DNA of 9,472 nt from Longicatena sp. (GTDB lineage: Bacteria > Bacillota_I > Bacilli_A > Erysipelotrichales > Erysipelotrichaceae): the NCBI GenBank assembly GCA_020025055.1, contig JAHHST010000058.1, positions 1-9,472 of the forward strand, in the 5' to 3' direction. The notes under the pieces were generated by a model. That model was not told where the DNA came from, searched no databases, and worked only from the letters and a program-made list of their open reading frames with translations. How positions within the stretch are numbered: position 1 is the stretch's first letter; every line of letters begins with the position of its first letter. Below are positions 1 to 6,644 of this stretch, one piece after another. A program made the position numbers and the translations under genes.

Positions 1-12
1 TTATATATATAA

Positions 13-1821
13 TCATACATGTAATTTCTTAATCATTTCTTCTTTAAATTCTTTTCCTTTAAATACAATTAGCCCTAATAAAAAAATTATACTAAAAATC
101 ATACTAATTGCATTTAATAATTTGAATTTCACCATCTTTGTGATTATAAGTATGATTGGCACGATACTTCCATATAAACACCCCATAACTAAATATACCA
201 TATACTCGCTTGGCGCATCCTTTCTAGCTTTCGCAACAACAATCATAAATAATAGATTAATCATGCATAGTACTGGAATAACAAAGTTTATAGACCATCG
301 ATAATATCCTATACACAAATCCCATATAAAACTTCCAAAAGAAAGTAAAATTAATTGCCACATCGCATTTTTTAATAAATTCCGTCTTTTTTTATACCCT
401 ACATAACTACATAGCCATACACTCGAAATTGCCCCCACTACATAAAATGCCCAATGTGTTCTAAGATTCATCATTCCTTCAATGCCAAAACATATAACAG
501 CAATTGACAAACATATGAAAGTATATATACGATACCATTTTTTTTCATTTTCAGATTGTTTTTTCAAATCTGGATAATCGGGTTTAATTAATGTTACAGG
601 TACTCCTTCTTCTTTTAATATTTGATAAAAGTTTCTTTGTATATTTCTTGTATCGAATGTGGATGTAAAAGAAAACGTAATTTGCCCTTGAAATGAACAC
701 ATACATAATTCTAATTTTGGAGTATTTGTGAATACACCAAATCGTTCAATATATTTAGCATACGAATCAGGCATATCAATAATTCCCATATTTGAATAAA
801 CTGCCGTAGCATCTTTTTCGGCATAAATTGTTCCAGCTTTAATACTCAAATTTTTAACTTCTAAAGGTACAATACGCAACAATGGGTGTTTTTCTAATGT
901 AATAAAACGATTCATATTTTCGATAATGCGTTCTTTTGTTAATTCTTTTTGATAATATTGCTGTACTTGTTGAATAACATCATCGAGTGTTGTATTTTCA
1001 CAAAATGTATATTTTGGATTCATGCATACAAAGAAATTTAACATGGATTCTGTTGGAAAAAATTTCCTTAAATTTACAGGGACATGTAAAACAACTGGTC
1101 TTTTTTCTTGTTCAACATTCATTTCACGCGATATAGCCATTAATAAAATTGACGTTATATATATACTTAATGATACTTTCTTTTTCTTAGCTTTCTTTTG
1201 AATATCTTTGACATAAACGCTACTTTCATTGACTTGCAATGAACCCCTTTGTTTTTGTGGTTTTATGATTTGATATGCTTTTATTTTTTTTGTCTTATTC
1301 ACTTTTTCTTTTCTATAATACTTAGAAAAACCATCACTTTCTTGATCTTGAATAGTGATATGTTCACCCAAAAAGTGAATTTCTTCTAACTCACCCAAAT
1401 GACTAAGATATAAATAATTTTTTATAATTTCTTTTAAAAATGCAGTTGCCCCTGTACCATCTGTCAATGCATGAAATACTTCAAAATTGATACGATTATG
1501 ATAATAAGTAACTTCAAATAACAAACTTTTTTGATCATGAACATATAGAGTACTACATACTTCTTTACTTTCTTCTTTGACAACAGGGCGTAAACTACTC
1601 TTTTCTAAATAATGCCAAAATAGGCCTTTTCGCATGACCGATAGAAAGATAGGATATGTTTCTATCGTTTTATTTAGTGCTTCTTGTAATATTATTGGTT
1701 GAATATCTTCTTTTAAAACACAATAAAAACGAAATACTCTTGTTATTTTATCGTTACTTGTAGCAGAATACATCTTAGCTACATGATCTAGTTTTCTCCA
1801 ATATGCTCTATGCTCCTGCAT
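13..1821 (-). CDS. Acyltransferase (condensation/AATase-like) fused to a C-terminal membrane domain
   Basis: The 602-residue protein has two parts. Residues about 1-410 look like a CoA-dependent acyltransferase of the alcohol acetyltransferase/condensation superfamily: the motif HALTDG at 117-122 fits HxxxDG, in which His117 would be the catalytic base and Asp121 structural. Residues about 430-590 form roughly six hydrophobic segments (near 431-449, 457-475, 487-505, 511-529, 541-560 and 568-586), followed by a basic tail. That region resembles the membrane part of DUF6320 proteins as I recall them, but the usual N-terminal zinc ribbon of DUF6320 is not visible. There is no signal peptide, so the catalytic half is probably cytoplasmic and tethered to the membrane. 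The start is set by a strong AGGAGGA site six bases upstream. It is the second gene of a pair with the alpha/beta hydrolase. Substrate is unknown; transfer of an acyl group to an alcohol or lipid is inference. Confidence 0.8.
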   Translation of the reverse strand: MQEHRAYWRKLDHVAKMYSATSNDKITRVFRFYCVLKEDIQPIILQEALNKTIETYPIFLSVMRKGLFWHYLEKSSLRPVVKEESKEVCSTLYVHDQKSLLFEVTYYHNRINFEVFHALTDGTGATAFLKEIIKNYLYLSHLGELEEIHFLGEHITIQDQESDGFSKYYRKEKVNKTKKIKAYQIIKPQKQRGSLQVNESSVYVKDIQKKAKKKKVSLSIYITSILLMAISREMNVEQEKRPVVLHVPVNLRKFFPTESMLNFFVCMNPKYTFCENTTLDDVIQQVQQYYQKELTKERIIENMNRFITLEKHPLLRIVPLEVKNLSIKAGTIYAEKDATAVYSNMGIIDMPDSYAKYIERFGVFTNTPKLELCMCSFQGQITFSFTSTFDTRNIQRNFYQILKEEGVPVTLIKPDYPDLKKQSENEKKWYRIYTFICLSIAVICFGIEGMMNLRTHWAFYVVGAISSVWLCSYVGYKKRRNLLKNAMWQLILLSFGSFIWDLCIGYYRWSINFVIPVLCMINLLFMIVVAKARKDAPSEYMVYLVMGCLYGSIVPIILIITKMVKFKLLNAISMIFSIIFLLGLIVFKGKEFKEEMIKKLHV

Positions 1822-1827
1822 TTGTAA

Positions 1828-1834
1828 TCCTCCT
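1828..1834 (-). promoter_or_regulatory. Ribosome binding site of the acyltransferase, overlapping the hydrolase stop codon
   Basis: On the minus strand this reads AGGAGGA, six bases before the ATG at 1821. Its upstream end shares bases with the TAG stop of the hydrolase (1833-1835). Ribosomes ending the hydrolase therefore finish on the next gene's Shine-Dalgarno sequence, an arrangement that suggests coupled translation of the two proteins. Confidence 0.8.
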
Positions 1835-2744
1835 ATGCATTCTCTCTTGTATTTAAAAAATGAATAATCAACCGAAATGTCTCTTTTACAAGAACTCCTT
1901 TAATACCCAATCCAAAGTATCCATGTACAGCATTTGCTATACGATGCACTTCTACATAATTATTTGCATTTTTCAATCTTTTTGCGTACATTTCTCCTTC
2001 ATCTCGTAAAGGATCATATTCTGCTGTAATAAGTAAAGTATCTGGTTGATTCGATAGATTTTTTGCATATATTGGTGCAAATAAAGGATTTACTTTGTCT
2101 TCATCTTTAGAGGCATATAATGAAATATAATCGTTTAATTTTCCTTTTGTTAAAATGTAGTCGTCTCCATTTTCTTGTACAGATGGAAATGGAGATGTAT
2201 CGGAATAATCACTTCCTAATGCTGGATAAATCAAAATTTGTCTCTTTGGTTTAAACTCCTTACGCATATTAGCTAATAAAGATAAAGCTGCAACCAAATT
2301 CCCACCAGCGCTATCCCCAATTAAAGTAATATCATCCCTTGAAAATTTACGAAAAACTTCCTTTGTCGCAGCATAACAATCCTCTAAGCCAATAGGAAAT
2401 TTATATTCAGGCGCTAATCGATAATCTACTGCAATCACTAAATGATTGCTAGCCTTAGCAAGTTTTGCACAAACTCTTTCATAACTGTCAACACTATCTG
2501 TAGACCATCCGCCTCCATGAAAAAAAAGTAATACTTTTTTATTGCTTGTTTTTTTATGGGATGGATAATAAATACGGACAGGAATGTCATAAGAATCATG
2601 TTGAATTGTATAACTTTTCTTTTTATAAAATATACCGAGTGGATTTATGCTCTTTAAATTAGCTAACGCTCTTGTAGATTTAATATCTACTTTATTCACT
2701 GATAAACTCTTCAAAATTTCTTTAGTAATTTGTTTAAATGCCAT
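1833..2744 (-). CDS. Alpha/beta hydrolase, hormone-sensitive-lipase (HSL) family esterase
   Basis: The 303-residue protein is a serine hydrolase of the HSL/GDXG esterase family. It shows the oxyanion-hole motif HGGGW at 76-80, the nucleophile elbow GDSAGG at 143-148 (Ser145), a probable acid Asp244 in EYDPLRD and a catalytic His274 in VHGY. The motif DYRLAPE at 107-113 is also typical. Length is normal for the family. There is no signal peptide or membrane span, so it is probably cytoplasmic. GGAG at 2752-2755 lies seven bases upstream of the ATG and supports the start. It is the first gene of a pair with the downstream membrane acyltransferase, which suggests it acts on the ester that enzyme makes or on the same type of substrate. 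Family assignment is firm; the natural substrate cannot be read from the sequence. Confidence 0.9.
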   Translation of the reverse strand: MAFKQITKEILKSLSVNKVDIKSTRALANLKSINPLGIFYKKKSYTIQHDSYDIPVRIYYPSHKKTSNKKVLLFFHGGGWSTDSVDSYERVCAKLAKASNHLVIAVDYRLAPEYKFPIGLEDCYAATKEVFRKFSRDDITLIGDSAGGNLVAALSLLANMRKEFKPKRQILIYPALGSDYSDTSPFPSVQENGDDYILTKGKLNDYISLYASKDEDKVNPLFAPIYAKNLSNQPDTLLITAEYDPLRDEGEMYAKRLKNANNYVEVHRIANAVHGYFGLGIKGVLVKETFRLIIHFLNTRENA

Positions 2745-2771
2745 TCCTACTCTCCTTATTTTCTAAATATT

Positions 2772-2800
2772 ATTTTACCATCATTCCATAAGTTCTACAA
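2772..2800 (-). promoter_or_regulatory. Possible promoter for the hydrolase-acyltransferase pair
   Basis: On the minus strand TAAAAT (2772-2777) is preceded by TGG, giving an extended -10, and by TTGTAG (2795-2800) at a 17-base spacing. The -35 matches the consensus only in its first three bases, so the call rests mainly on the -10 element and on position: it lies downstream of the terminator at 2833-2874 and 27 bases before the hydrolase ATG. Confidence 0.35.
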
Positions 2801-2832
2801 ACTAGAAATTTTTTCTTTTTAAGTATACTCCT

Positions 2833-2874
2833 AAAAACTCCTCTTTACTAATTTTTATATCAGTAAAGAAGAGT
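2833..2874 (-). terminator. Intrinsic terminator or attenuator hairpin upstream of the hydrolase
   Basis: Arms 2837-2849 and 2862-2874 pair over 13 positions around a 12-base loop. Twelve pairs are Watson-Crick. The remaining one is U-G in a minus-strand RNA but C-A in a plus-strand RNA, and five U residues (2833-2837) follow only on the minus strand. The element therefore works in the minus direction. It is the second terminator after niaR, or it ends a transcript begun in the short stretch 2878-2953. Confidence 0.7.
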
Positions 2875-2953
2875 ATTAATTATTATCCTTTATAATTTCT
2901 CATCGAATCTTAAATCATAAAATCAAAATACAAATATCATAATCTGATTTTAT

Positions 2954-2977
2954 AAAAAAAGAAAGGTCTCCCTTTCT
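2954..2977 (-). terminator. Intrinsic terminator of the nadA-nadB-nadC-niaR operon
   Basis: Read on the minus strand, AGAAAGG (2971-2977) pairs perfectly with CCTTTCT (2960-2966) around a four-base loop and is followed by a run of U residues (2954-2960). It begins only two bases after the niaR stop codon and closes the NAD operon. Confidence 0.85.
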
Positions 2978-2979
2978 CA

Positions 2980-3486
2980 TTATGTTCTATATCCTTTATG
3001 TGATAATACCTGTTCAATTGTATCTAAAACATCATAGTTGCTAGCTTCAATTGTTTGAAAAATGGCTTGATCTGCTACACTTTCTAAACTATTACATTTG
3101 TTTTCTTGCAAAATCTTCATGAATTCTATAACCTTTACTCGAGAATTAATATTCACATTCGCAACTAGTGTTCCATAAATCGAACTCTGTATACAAATTT
3201 CTTTTATTTTTCCTCCATGATCAACTACAGTAAACATTTCGTCTTCCATGTTTGAATCATTATAACTAAGTTTTAATTTTCTACTAGCACACTGCATTTC
3301 ATTCATTACATATCCATTACTAGTAGAAATAATAGGATATCCTTCCGCTCTTAAAAGTGCTATATCCTGTACAATAATTTGTCTACTTACTCCGCATTGT
3401 TTTGCTAAAGAGTTACCACTAATAGGCGATACTTGGTTTTTTATGCATTCAAATATGGCATTTCTTCTTTCTGTTCCTTTCAACAT
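2980..3486 (-). CDS. niaR: NiaR-type transcriptional repressor of NAD biosynthesis (HTH_11 plus 3H domain)
   Basis: The 168-residue protein has a winged helix-turn-helix at about residues 5-62, containing the segment CGVSRQIIVQDIALLR (31-46), which closely matches NiaR/YrxA. A ligand domain of the 3H type follows at about 68-166, recognisable by GGKIKEICI (91-99), IYG (103-105) and QTIEAS (144-149). Family members sense niacin and repress NAD synthesis or niacin uptake genes. GGAG at 3494-3497, seven bases from the ATG, sets the start. It is the last gene of the nad operon, 15 bp after nadC, so autoregulation is likely. Oddity: the three histidines that name the 3H domain appear replaced, by Tyr75, Ser101 and residues 142-144 (Ile-Phe-Gln), while Glu83 is kept. 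Ligand or metal binding may therefore differ from that of characterised NiaR proteins. Confidence 0.88.
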   Translation of the reverse strand: MLKGTERRNAIFECIKNQVSPISGNSLAKQCGVSRQIIVQDIALLRAEGYPIISTSNGYVMNEMQCASRKLKLSYNDSNMEDEMFTVVDHGGKIKEICIQSSIYGTLVANVNINSRVKVIEFMKILQENKCNSLESVADQAIFQTIEASNYDVLDTIEQVLSHKGYRT

Positions 3487-3501
3487 TTATATACTCCAAA
3501 T

Positions 3502-4353
3502 TTAGATTGCATGAAGATTTTTAAGAGAAATATCTAAAATCGGTGCAGAATGTGTTAACGCACCACTTGAAATATAGTCTACTCCAATATTCACAAGTCG
3601 ATCAATGTTTTCTTTTGTAACATTACCTGAACATTCTGTTTCAGCTCGTCCATCGATTATACGAATTGCTTCCATCATTTCTTCTGTTGTCATGTTATCT
3701 AACATAATGATATCAGCACCAGCTTGTACTGCTTCTTTTACCATATCTAATGTTTCAACTTCAATTTCTATTTTTCTTACAAACGGTGCATATTCTTTTG
3801 CCATTTCTATTGCTTTTGTAATACTGCCTGCTGCGCCAATATGATTATCTTTTAATAAAACACCATCGGATAAATTATAGCGATGATTGTATCCTCCACC
3901 AATTCGTACTGCATATTTTTCAAATATTCGCATATTTGGTGTTGTCTTTCTTGTATCTAATAATTTTGTTTTTGTACCTTTTAATAAATCAGATACACTT
4001 CTCGTATAGGTTGCAATGCCACTCATTCTTTGTAAATAGTTTAGTGCAACTCTTTCCCCTGATAACAATGTACGAATATCTCCAATGACTTTTGCCATTT
4101 TTTGTCCATTTCGAACATAATCTCCGTCTTTGCAATAAAATTCAAACGATACATTTTCATCCAATAATTCAAATGTTCTTTTAAAGATATCCAAGCCTGC
4201 AATGATACCATCTTCTTTGCAAATCAAATCAACTTCACCCATAACCATATCTTTCATAATAGAATTTGTTGTAACATCTTCACTAGAAATATCCTCTTGT
4301 AAAGCCAATTTAATCAGCTGATCCACTTGTACTTTTTTTGTTATATTGTTCAT
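3502..4353 (-). CDS. nadC: Quinolinate phosphoribosyltransferase (nicotinate-nucleotide pyrophosphorylase, decarboxylating)
   Basis: NadC converts quinolinate and PRPP to nicotinate mononucleotide, CO2 and pyrophosphate, the step that commits quinolinate to NAD. The cytoplasmic protein has 283 residues from the start chosen here, the usual length. Characteristic motifs, numbered from that start, are ERVALNYLQRMSG (100-112), DTRKTTP (133-139), GGGYNHR (152-158), KDNH (168-171), IEVE (197-200) and MLDN (217-220), which include the basic residues that bind the quinolinate carboxylates and PRPP. The usual EASGG-like strand reads ECSGN (240-244), a small variation. The start at 4353 is preferred over an ATG at 4359 because AAAGGA at 4361-4366 is seven bases from the former and one from the latter. 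It sits between nadB, 14 bp upstream of this start, and niaR. Confidence 0.96.
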   Translation of the reverse strand: MNNITKKVQVDQLIKLALQEDISSEDVTTNSIMKDMVMGEVDLICKEDGIIAGLDIFKRTFELLDENVSFEFYCKDGDYVRNGQKMAKVIGDIRTLLSGERVALNYLQRMSGIATYTRSVSDLLKGTKTKLLDTRKTTPNMRIFEKYAVRIGGGYNHRYNLSDGVLLKDNHIGAAGSITKAIEMAKEYAPFVRKIEIEVETLDMVKEAVQAGADIIMLDNMTTEEMMEAIRIIDGRAETECSGNVTKENIDRLVNIGVDYISSGALTHSAPILDISLKNLHAI

Positions 4354-4360
4354 AACCATT

Positions 4361-4366
4361 TCCTTT
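4361..4366 (-). promoter_or_regulatory. Ribosome binding site that decides the nadC start
   Basis: The minus-strand sequence AAAGGA lies seven bases from the ATG at 4353 but only one base from the in-frame ATG at 4359. Spacing favours the downstream start and removes two residues (Met-Val) from the longest reading. Confidence 0.7.
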
Positions 4367-4367
4367 C

Positions 4368-5525
4368 TTAAGCAGAAATTTTTTTCGCAGCTCGTTGTGC
4401 AAACACTAATGTTTCCAATAACGAATTACTAGCTAAACGATTTTTTCCATGAACCCCATTACAACTTGTTTCACCAACTGCATATAAGTGTGGCATTGTT
4501 GTTTTACTATCGGAATCAACCCAAATACCACCCATAAAATAATGTTGTGCTGGTACTACTGGAATACATTCCTTTAGTGGATTATAACCTTCTTCGATAC
4601 ACTTATTATAAATGTTTGGAAAATGTTTTAATATATCTTCATTTGGAATATTTTCCATAGATAACCATACAAACTCTGTTCCATCTTTTTCCATTTGTTC
4701 ATGAATTGCTTTTGTAACTACATCTCGTGGTAATAATTCATTCACAAAACGTTCCATATTTTTATTATATAATATTGCTCCTTCTCCACGAACTGATTCT
4801 GATATCAAAAAGCTTCTTCCTGGTTTTTTGGTATATAAAGTCGTTGGATGAATTTGAACATAATCTAAATGATCTAAACGAATATTATGTTTTTTACAAA
4901 TTTCTAAGGCATCTCCTGTTAAATGTGGAAAATTGGTTGAATGTTTGTAATTTCCACCAATACCACCTGTTGCAAAAATCGTATTATCTGCATATATTTC
5001 AATAACTTCTCCATCATTGTTTTCAGCAATAATCCCCTTACAATCATCAGCTTCTACAATGATATCTTTCATTGTTACATATTCATATAAAGTAATATTA
5101 TCTAACTCTTTTACCCTTGCAAGTAATGTACTCGTAATTTCTTTCCCTGTTATATCTTCATGAAATAGAATTCTAGGTTTTGAATGTGCACCTTCTCTTG
5201 TGTACAATAATTCCCCATCCTTAGTTTCAAAATCAACTCCATATTGAATCAAATCATTGATTACATCTCGTGAGCTACGAATCATAATATCAACTGATTC
5301 TTTACGATTTTCATAGTGTCCTGCTTTCATTGTATCTTCAAAAAAACTATCATAATCATTTTCATCTCTTAATACACAAATCCCACCTTGTGCTAAGAAT
5401 GAATCACTACTTTCTAAATCTGATTTTGTAATCATAATAATTTTTTTATCTCTAGGTAAACACAATGCACTATAAAGTCCACCTGCTCCTGTTCCAACTA
5501 TAACAACATCTGCTTCCGTTTTCAT
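4368..5525 (-). CDS. nadB: L-aspartate oxidase, short form
   Basis: NadB is the flavoenzyme that oxidises L-aspartate to iminoaspartate, which NadA condenses with dihydroxyacetone phosphate; in anaerobes fumarate can accept the electrons. The FAD dinucleotide-binding motif GTGAGG is at 11-16 and AQGGI at 45-49. The capping and active-site signatures of the succinate dehydrogenase/fumarate reductase flavoprotein superfamily follow: QIHPT (224-228), SESVRGEGAIL (242-252), RDVV (267-270), HYFMGGI (328-334) and NRLASNSLLE (362-371). At 385 residues it is much shorter than the roughly 530-540 of E. coli and Bacillus NadB: it ends just after the last FAD motif and lacks the C-terminal helical domain. 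The nadC ribosome site follows at once, so this is not a frameshift remnant. A GAGGGG-like site precedes the ATG, and nadA ends 18 bp upstream. Confidence 0.95.
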   Translation of the reverse strand: MKTEADVVIVGTGAGGLYSALCLPRDKKIIMITKSDLESSDSFLAQGGICVLRDENDYDSFFEDTMKAGHYENRKESVDIMIRSSRDVINDLIQYGVDFETKDGELLYTREGAHSKPRILFHEDITGKEITSTLLARVKELDNITLYEYVTMKDIIVEADDCKGIIAENNDGEVIEIYADNTIFATGGIGGNYKHSTNFPHLTGDALEICKKHNIRLDHLDYVQIHPTTLYTKKPGRSFLISESVRGEGAILYNKNMERFVNELLPRDVVTKAIHEQMEKDGTEFVWLSMENIPNEDILKHFPNIYNKCIEEGYNPLKECIPVVPAQHYFMGGIWVDSDSKTTMPHLYAVGETSCNGVHGKNRLASNSLLETLVFAQRAAKKISA

Positions 5526-5543
5526 GATAAATCCCCTCTTTTT

Positions 5544-6449
5544 TTATTTTCCTAATTCTAACATTAACTCTAATGGTTTTTTAGAATTTTCGATTAATTC
5601 TTTTTCAACAAAAACTTCATTTTCTCCAGTTTTTAAAACATGTAATATTTTTTCAAGTGTTATTTTTTTCATATCTATACAGATTGGTTCCGTTTTTGTA
5701 AAATAGAACTTTTTATCTGGGTTATTTTGTTGTAATTTATACTCAACTCCACGTTCTGTACAAATAATAAATTCTTTAAACTCACTTTGTGTTGCATAAT
5801 CAATAATCCCTGATGTACTTCCAATATATGCAGCTAAGTCTAAAATTTCTTTTGGACATTCTGGATGAGCTAAAACTAATGCTTCAGGATGTTCTTTTTG
5901 TAACTCAATAATTTCTTCTTTTTTTACATCATTATGGATTGGACAATATCCAGGATTATGAATAAAATTCTTTTCTGGTATTTGTGATGCTACATAAGCT
6001 CCTAAGTTTTTATCCGGTGTAAAGAAAATATTCTTATTTGGTAATTTCTTTACAATTTTTACAGCATTTGATGATGTTACACATACATCGCAATGTTGTT
6101 TTAAATCTGCCCTTGAATTTATATAACACACTACAGCTAAATCATCATATTCTTTTCGTGCTTTTTCAATTAACTTTAACTGTGCCATATGAGCCATTGC
6201 ACAATCTGCTAATTTTTCAGGCATCAAAACTGTTTTTTCTGGATTTAATACTTTGGCACTCTCTGCCATAAATGAAACTCCACAATAAACAATTGTAGTT
6301 TCTTTCAACTTTGTTGCAAGTTTACTTAAATAAAATGAGTCCCCTACATAATCTGCAATTGCCTGCACTTCTGGAGTCACATAATAATGTGCTAATATAA
6401 CGGCATCTTTCTCTTTTTTTAATGCTTTAATTTCATCAATGATTGTCAT
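5544..6449 (-). CDS. nadA: Quinolinate synthase A
   Basis: NadA condenses iminoaspartate with dihydroxyacetone phosphate to quinolinate, using an oxygen-sensitive 4Fe-4S cluster. From the start chosen here it has 301 residues, the normal bacterial length. The three expected cluster cysteines are present: Cys56 in VYCGVSFMAE, Cys169 in GYCPIH and Cys257 in PICIDMKK. The substrate motifs AHYY (20-23) and GSTSG (210-214) are also there. An in-frame ATG at 6482 would add 11 residues, but it lies in the loop of a palindrome without a ribosome site, whereas GAAGGG at 6458-6463 sits eight bases before the ATG at 6449. It is the first gene of the minus-strand nadA-nadB-nadC-niaR operon and is expressed from the promoter at 6503-6531. 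Confidence 0.96.
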   Translation of the reverse strand: MTIIDEIKALKKEKDAVILAHYYVTPEVQAIADYVGDSFYLSKLATKLKETTIVYCGVSFMAESAKVLNPEKTVLMPEKLADCAMAHMAQLKLIEKARKEYDDLAVVCYINSRADLKQHCDVCVTSSNAVKIVKKLPNKNIFFTPDKNLGAYVASQIPEKNFIHNPGYCPIHNDVKKEEIIELQKEHPEALVLAHPECPKEILDLAAYIGSTSGIIDYATQSEFKEFIICTERGVEYKLQQNNPDKKFYFTKTEPICIDMKKITLEKILHVLKTGENEVFVEKELIENSKKPLELMLELGK

Positions 6450-6457
6450 TATAGTTT

Positions 6458-6463
6458 CCCTTC
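6458..6463 (-). promoter_or_regulatory. Ribosome binding site that decides the nadA start
   Basis: The minus-strand GAAGGG lies eight bases before the ATG at 6449. No comparable site precedes the upstream in-frame ATG at 6482, so the shorter protein is preferred. Confidence 0.75.
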
Positions 6464-6471
6464 TATTTATA

Positions 6472-6494
6472 TTTTGTAGCATTTTACTACAAAA
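6472..6494 (-). promoter_or_regulatory. Perfect inverted repeat at the nad transcription start: candidate operator or 5' hairpin
   Basis: TTTTGTAG (6472-6479) and CTACAAAA (6487-6494) are perfect eight-base inverted arms separated by seven bases. With the -10 element at 6503-6508, transcription should begin near 6496, so the repeat covers the first bases of the nad mRNA. Its 23-bp span is close to the size expected of a NiaR operator, and a repressor bound here would block initiation or escape. Alternatively the RNA forms a 5'-terminal stem-loop. The sequence does not decide between these. Confidence 0.55.
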
Positions 6495-6502
6495 ACGACT
6501 CC

Positions 6503-6531
6503 ATTATACTATACATCTTTACATATGACAA
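6503..6531 (-). promoter_or_regulatory. Sigma-A promoter of the nad operon
   Basis: On the minus strand TTGTCA (6526-6531) and TATAAT (6503-6508) are separated by exactly 17 bases. This is a perfect -10 and a five-of-six -35. The promoter lies about 54 bases upstream of the nadA ATG and points away from purB. Confidence 0.85.
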
Positions 6532-6563
6532 GACTTATATACTTTACTTGTGTCAAGATAATG

Positions 6564-6579
6564 ATATACATGTGTATAT
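6564..6579. repeat. Palindrome between the divergent nad and pur promoters: candidate shared operator
   Basis: ATATACATGTGTATAT has perfect seven-base inverted arms around a two-base centre. It lies between the nad -35 (from 6531 leftward) and the purB -35 (from 6609 rightward), about 30 bases from each, where one dimeric regulator could contact both promoters. The arms are AT-rich, so chance is a real alternative. Confidence 0.4.
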
Positions 6580-6608
6580 ACAGTTGAAATATCTTTGTTT
6601 ATGATTTC

Positions 6609-6636
6609 TTGAATATTTAATGAAAAATGCTATAAT
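6609..6636 (+). promoter_or_regulatory. Sigma-A promoter of purB-purA
   Basis: TTGAAT (6609-6614) and TATAAT (6631-6636) are 16 bases apart. The -10 is perfect and is preceded by TGC, giving an extended -10. Transcription would start near 6643, leaving a leader of about 63 bases before the purB ATG. Confidence 0.8.
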
Positions 6637-6644
6637 GGAAGCCG

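Noticed and set aside
122..304. Plus-strand open frame with hydrophobic residues antisense to the membrane domain
   Set aside because: Its hydrophobicity mirrors the AT-rich membrane-span codons on the opposite strand; no ribosome site or family match is seen.
2795..2809. CTACAAA sequence and small TTCTA/TAGAA inverted repeat near the hydrolase promoter, resembling an arm of the nadA repeat
   Set aside because: The arms are only five bases and the shared heptamer is expected by chance in DNA this AT-rich; it is not enough to claim a second site for the same regulator.
4727..5005. Plus-strand open frame of 92 codons inside nadB
   Set aside because: It is antisense to conserved nadB motifs, lacks a convincing ribosome site, and its Leu/Tyr/His-rich composition is typical of a shadow frame in AT-rich DNA.
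6449..6482. Longer nadA start at 6482 adding 11 residues
   Set aside because: The upstream ATG lies in the loop of the 6472-6494 palindrome with no ribosome site, while GAAGGG is well spaced for the ATG at 6449 and the shorter protein has the usual NadA N-terminus.
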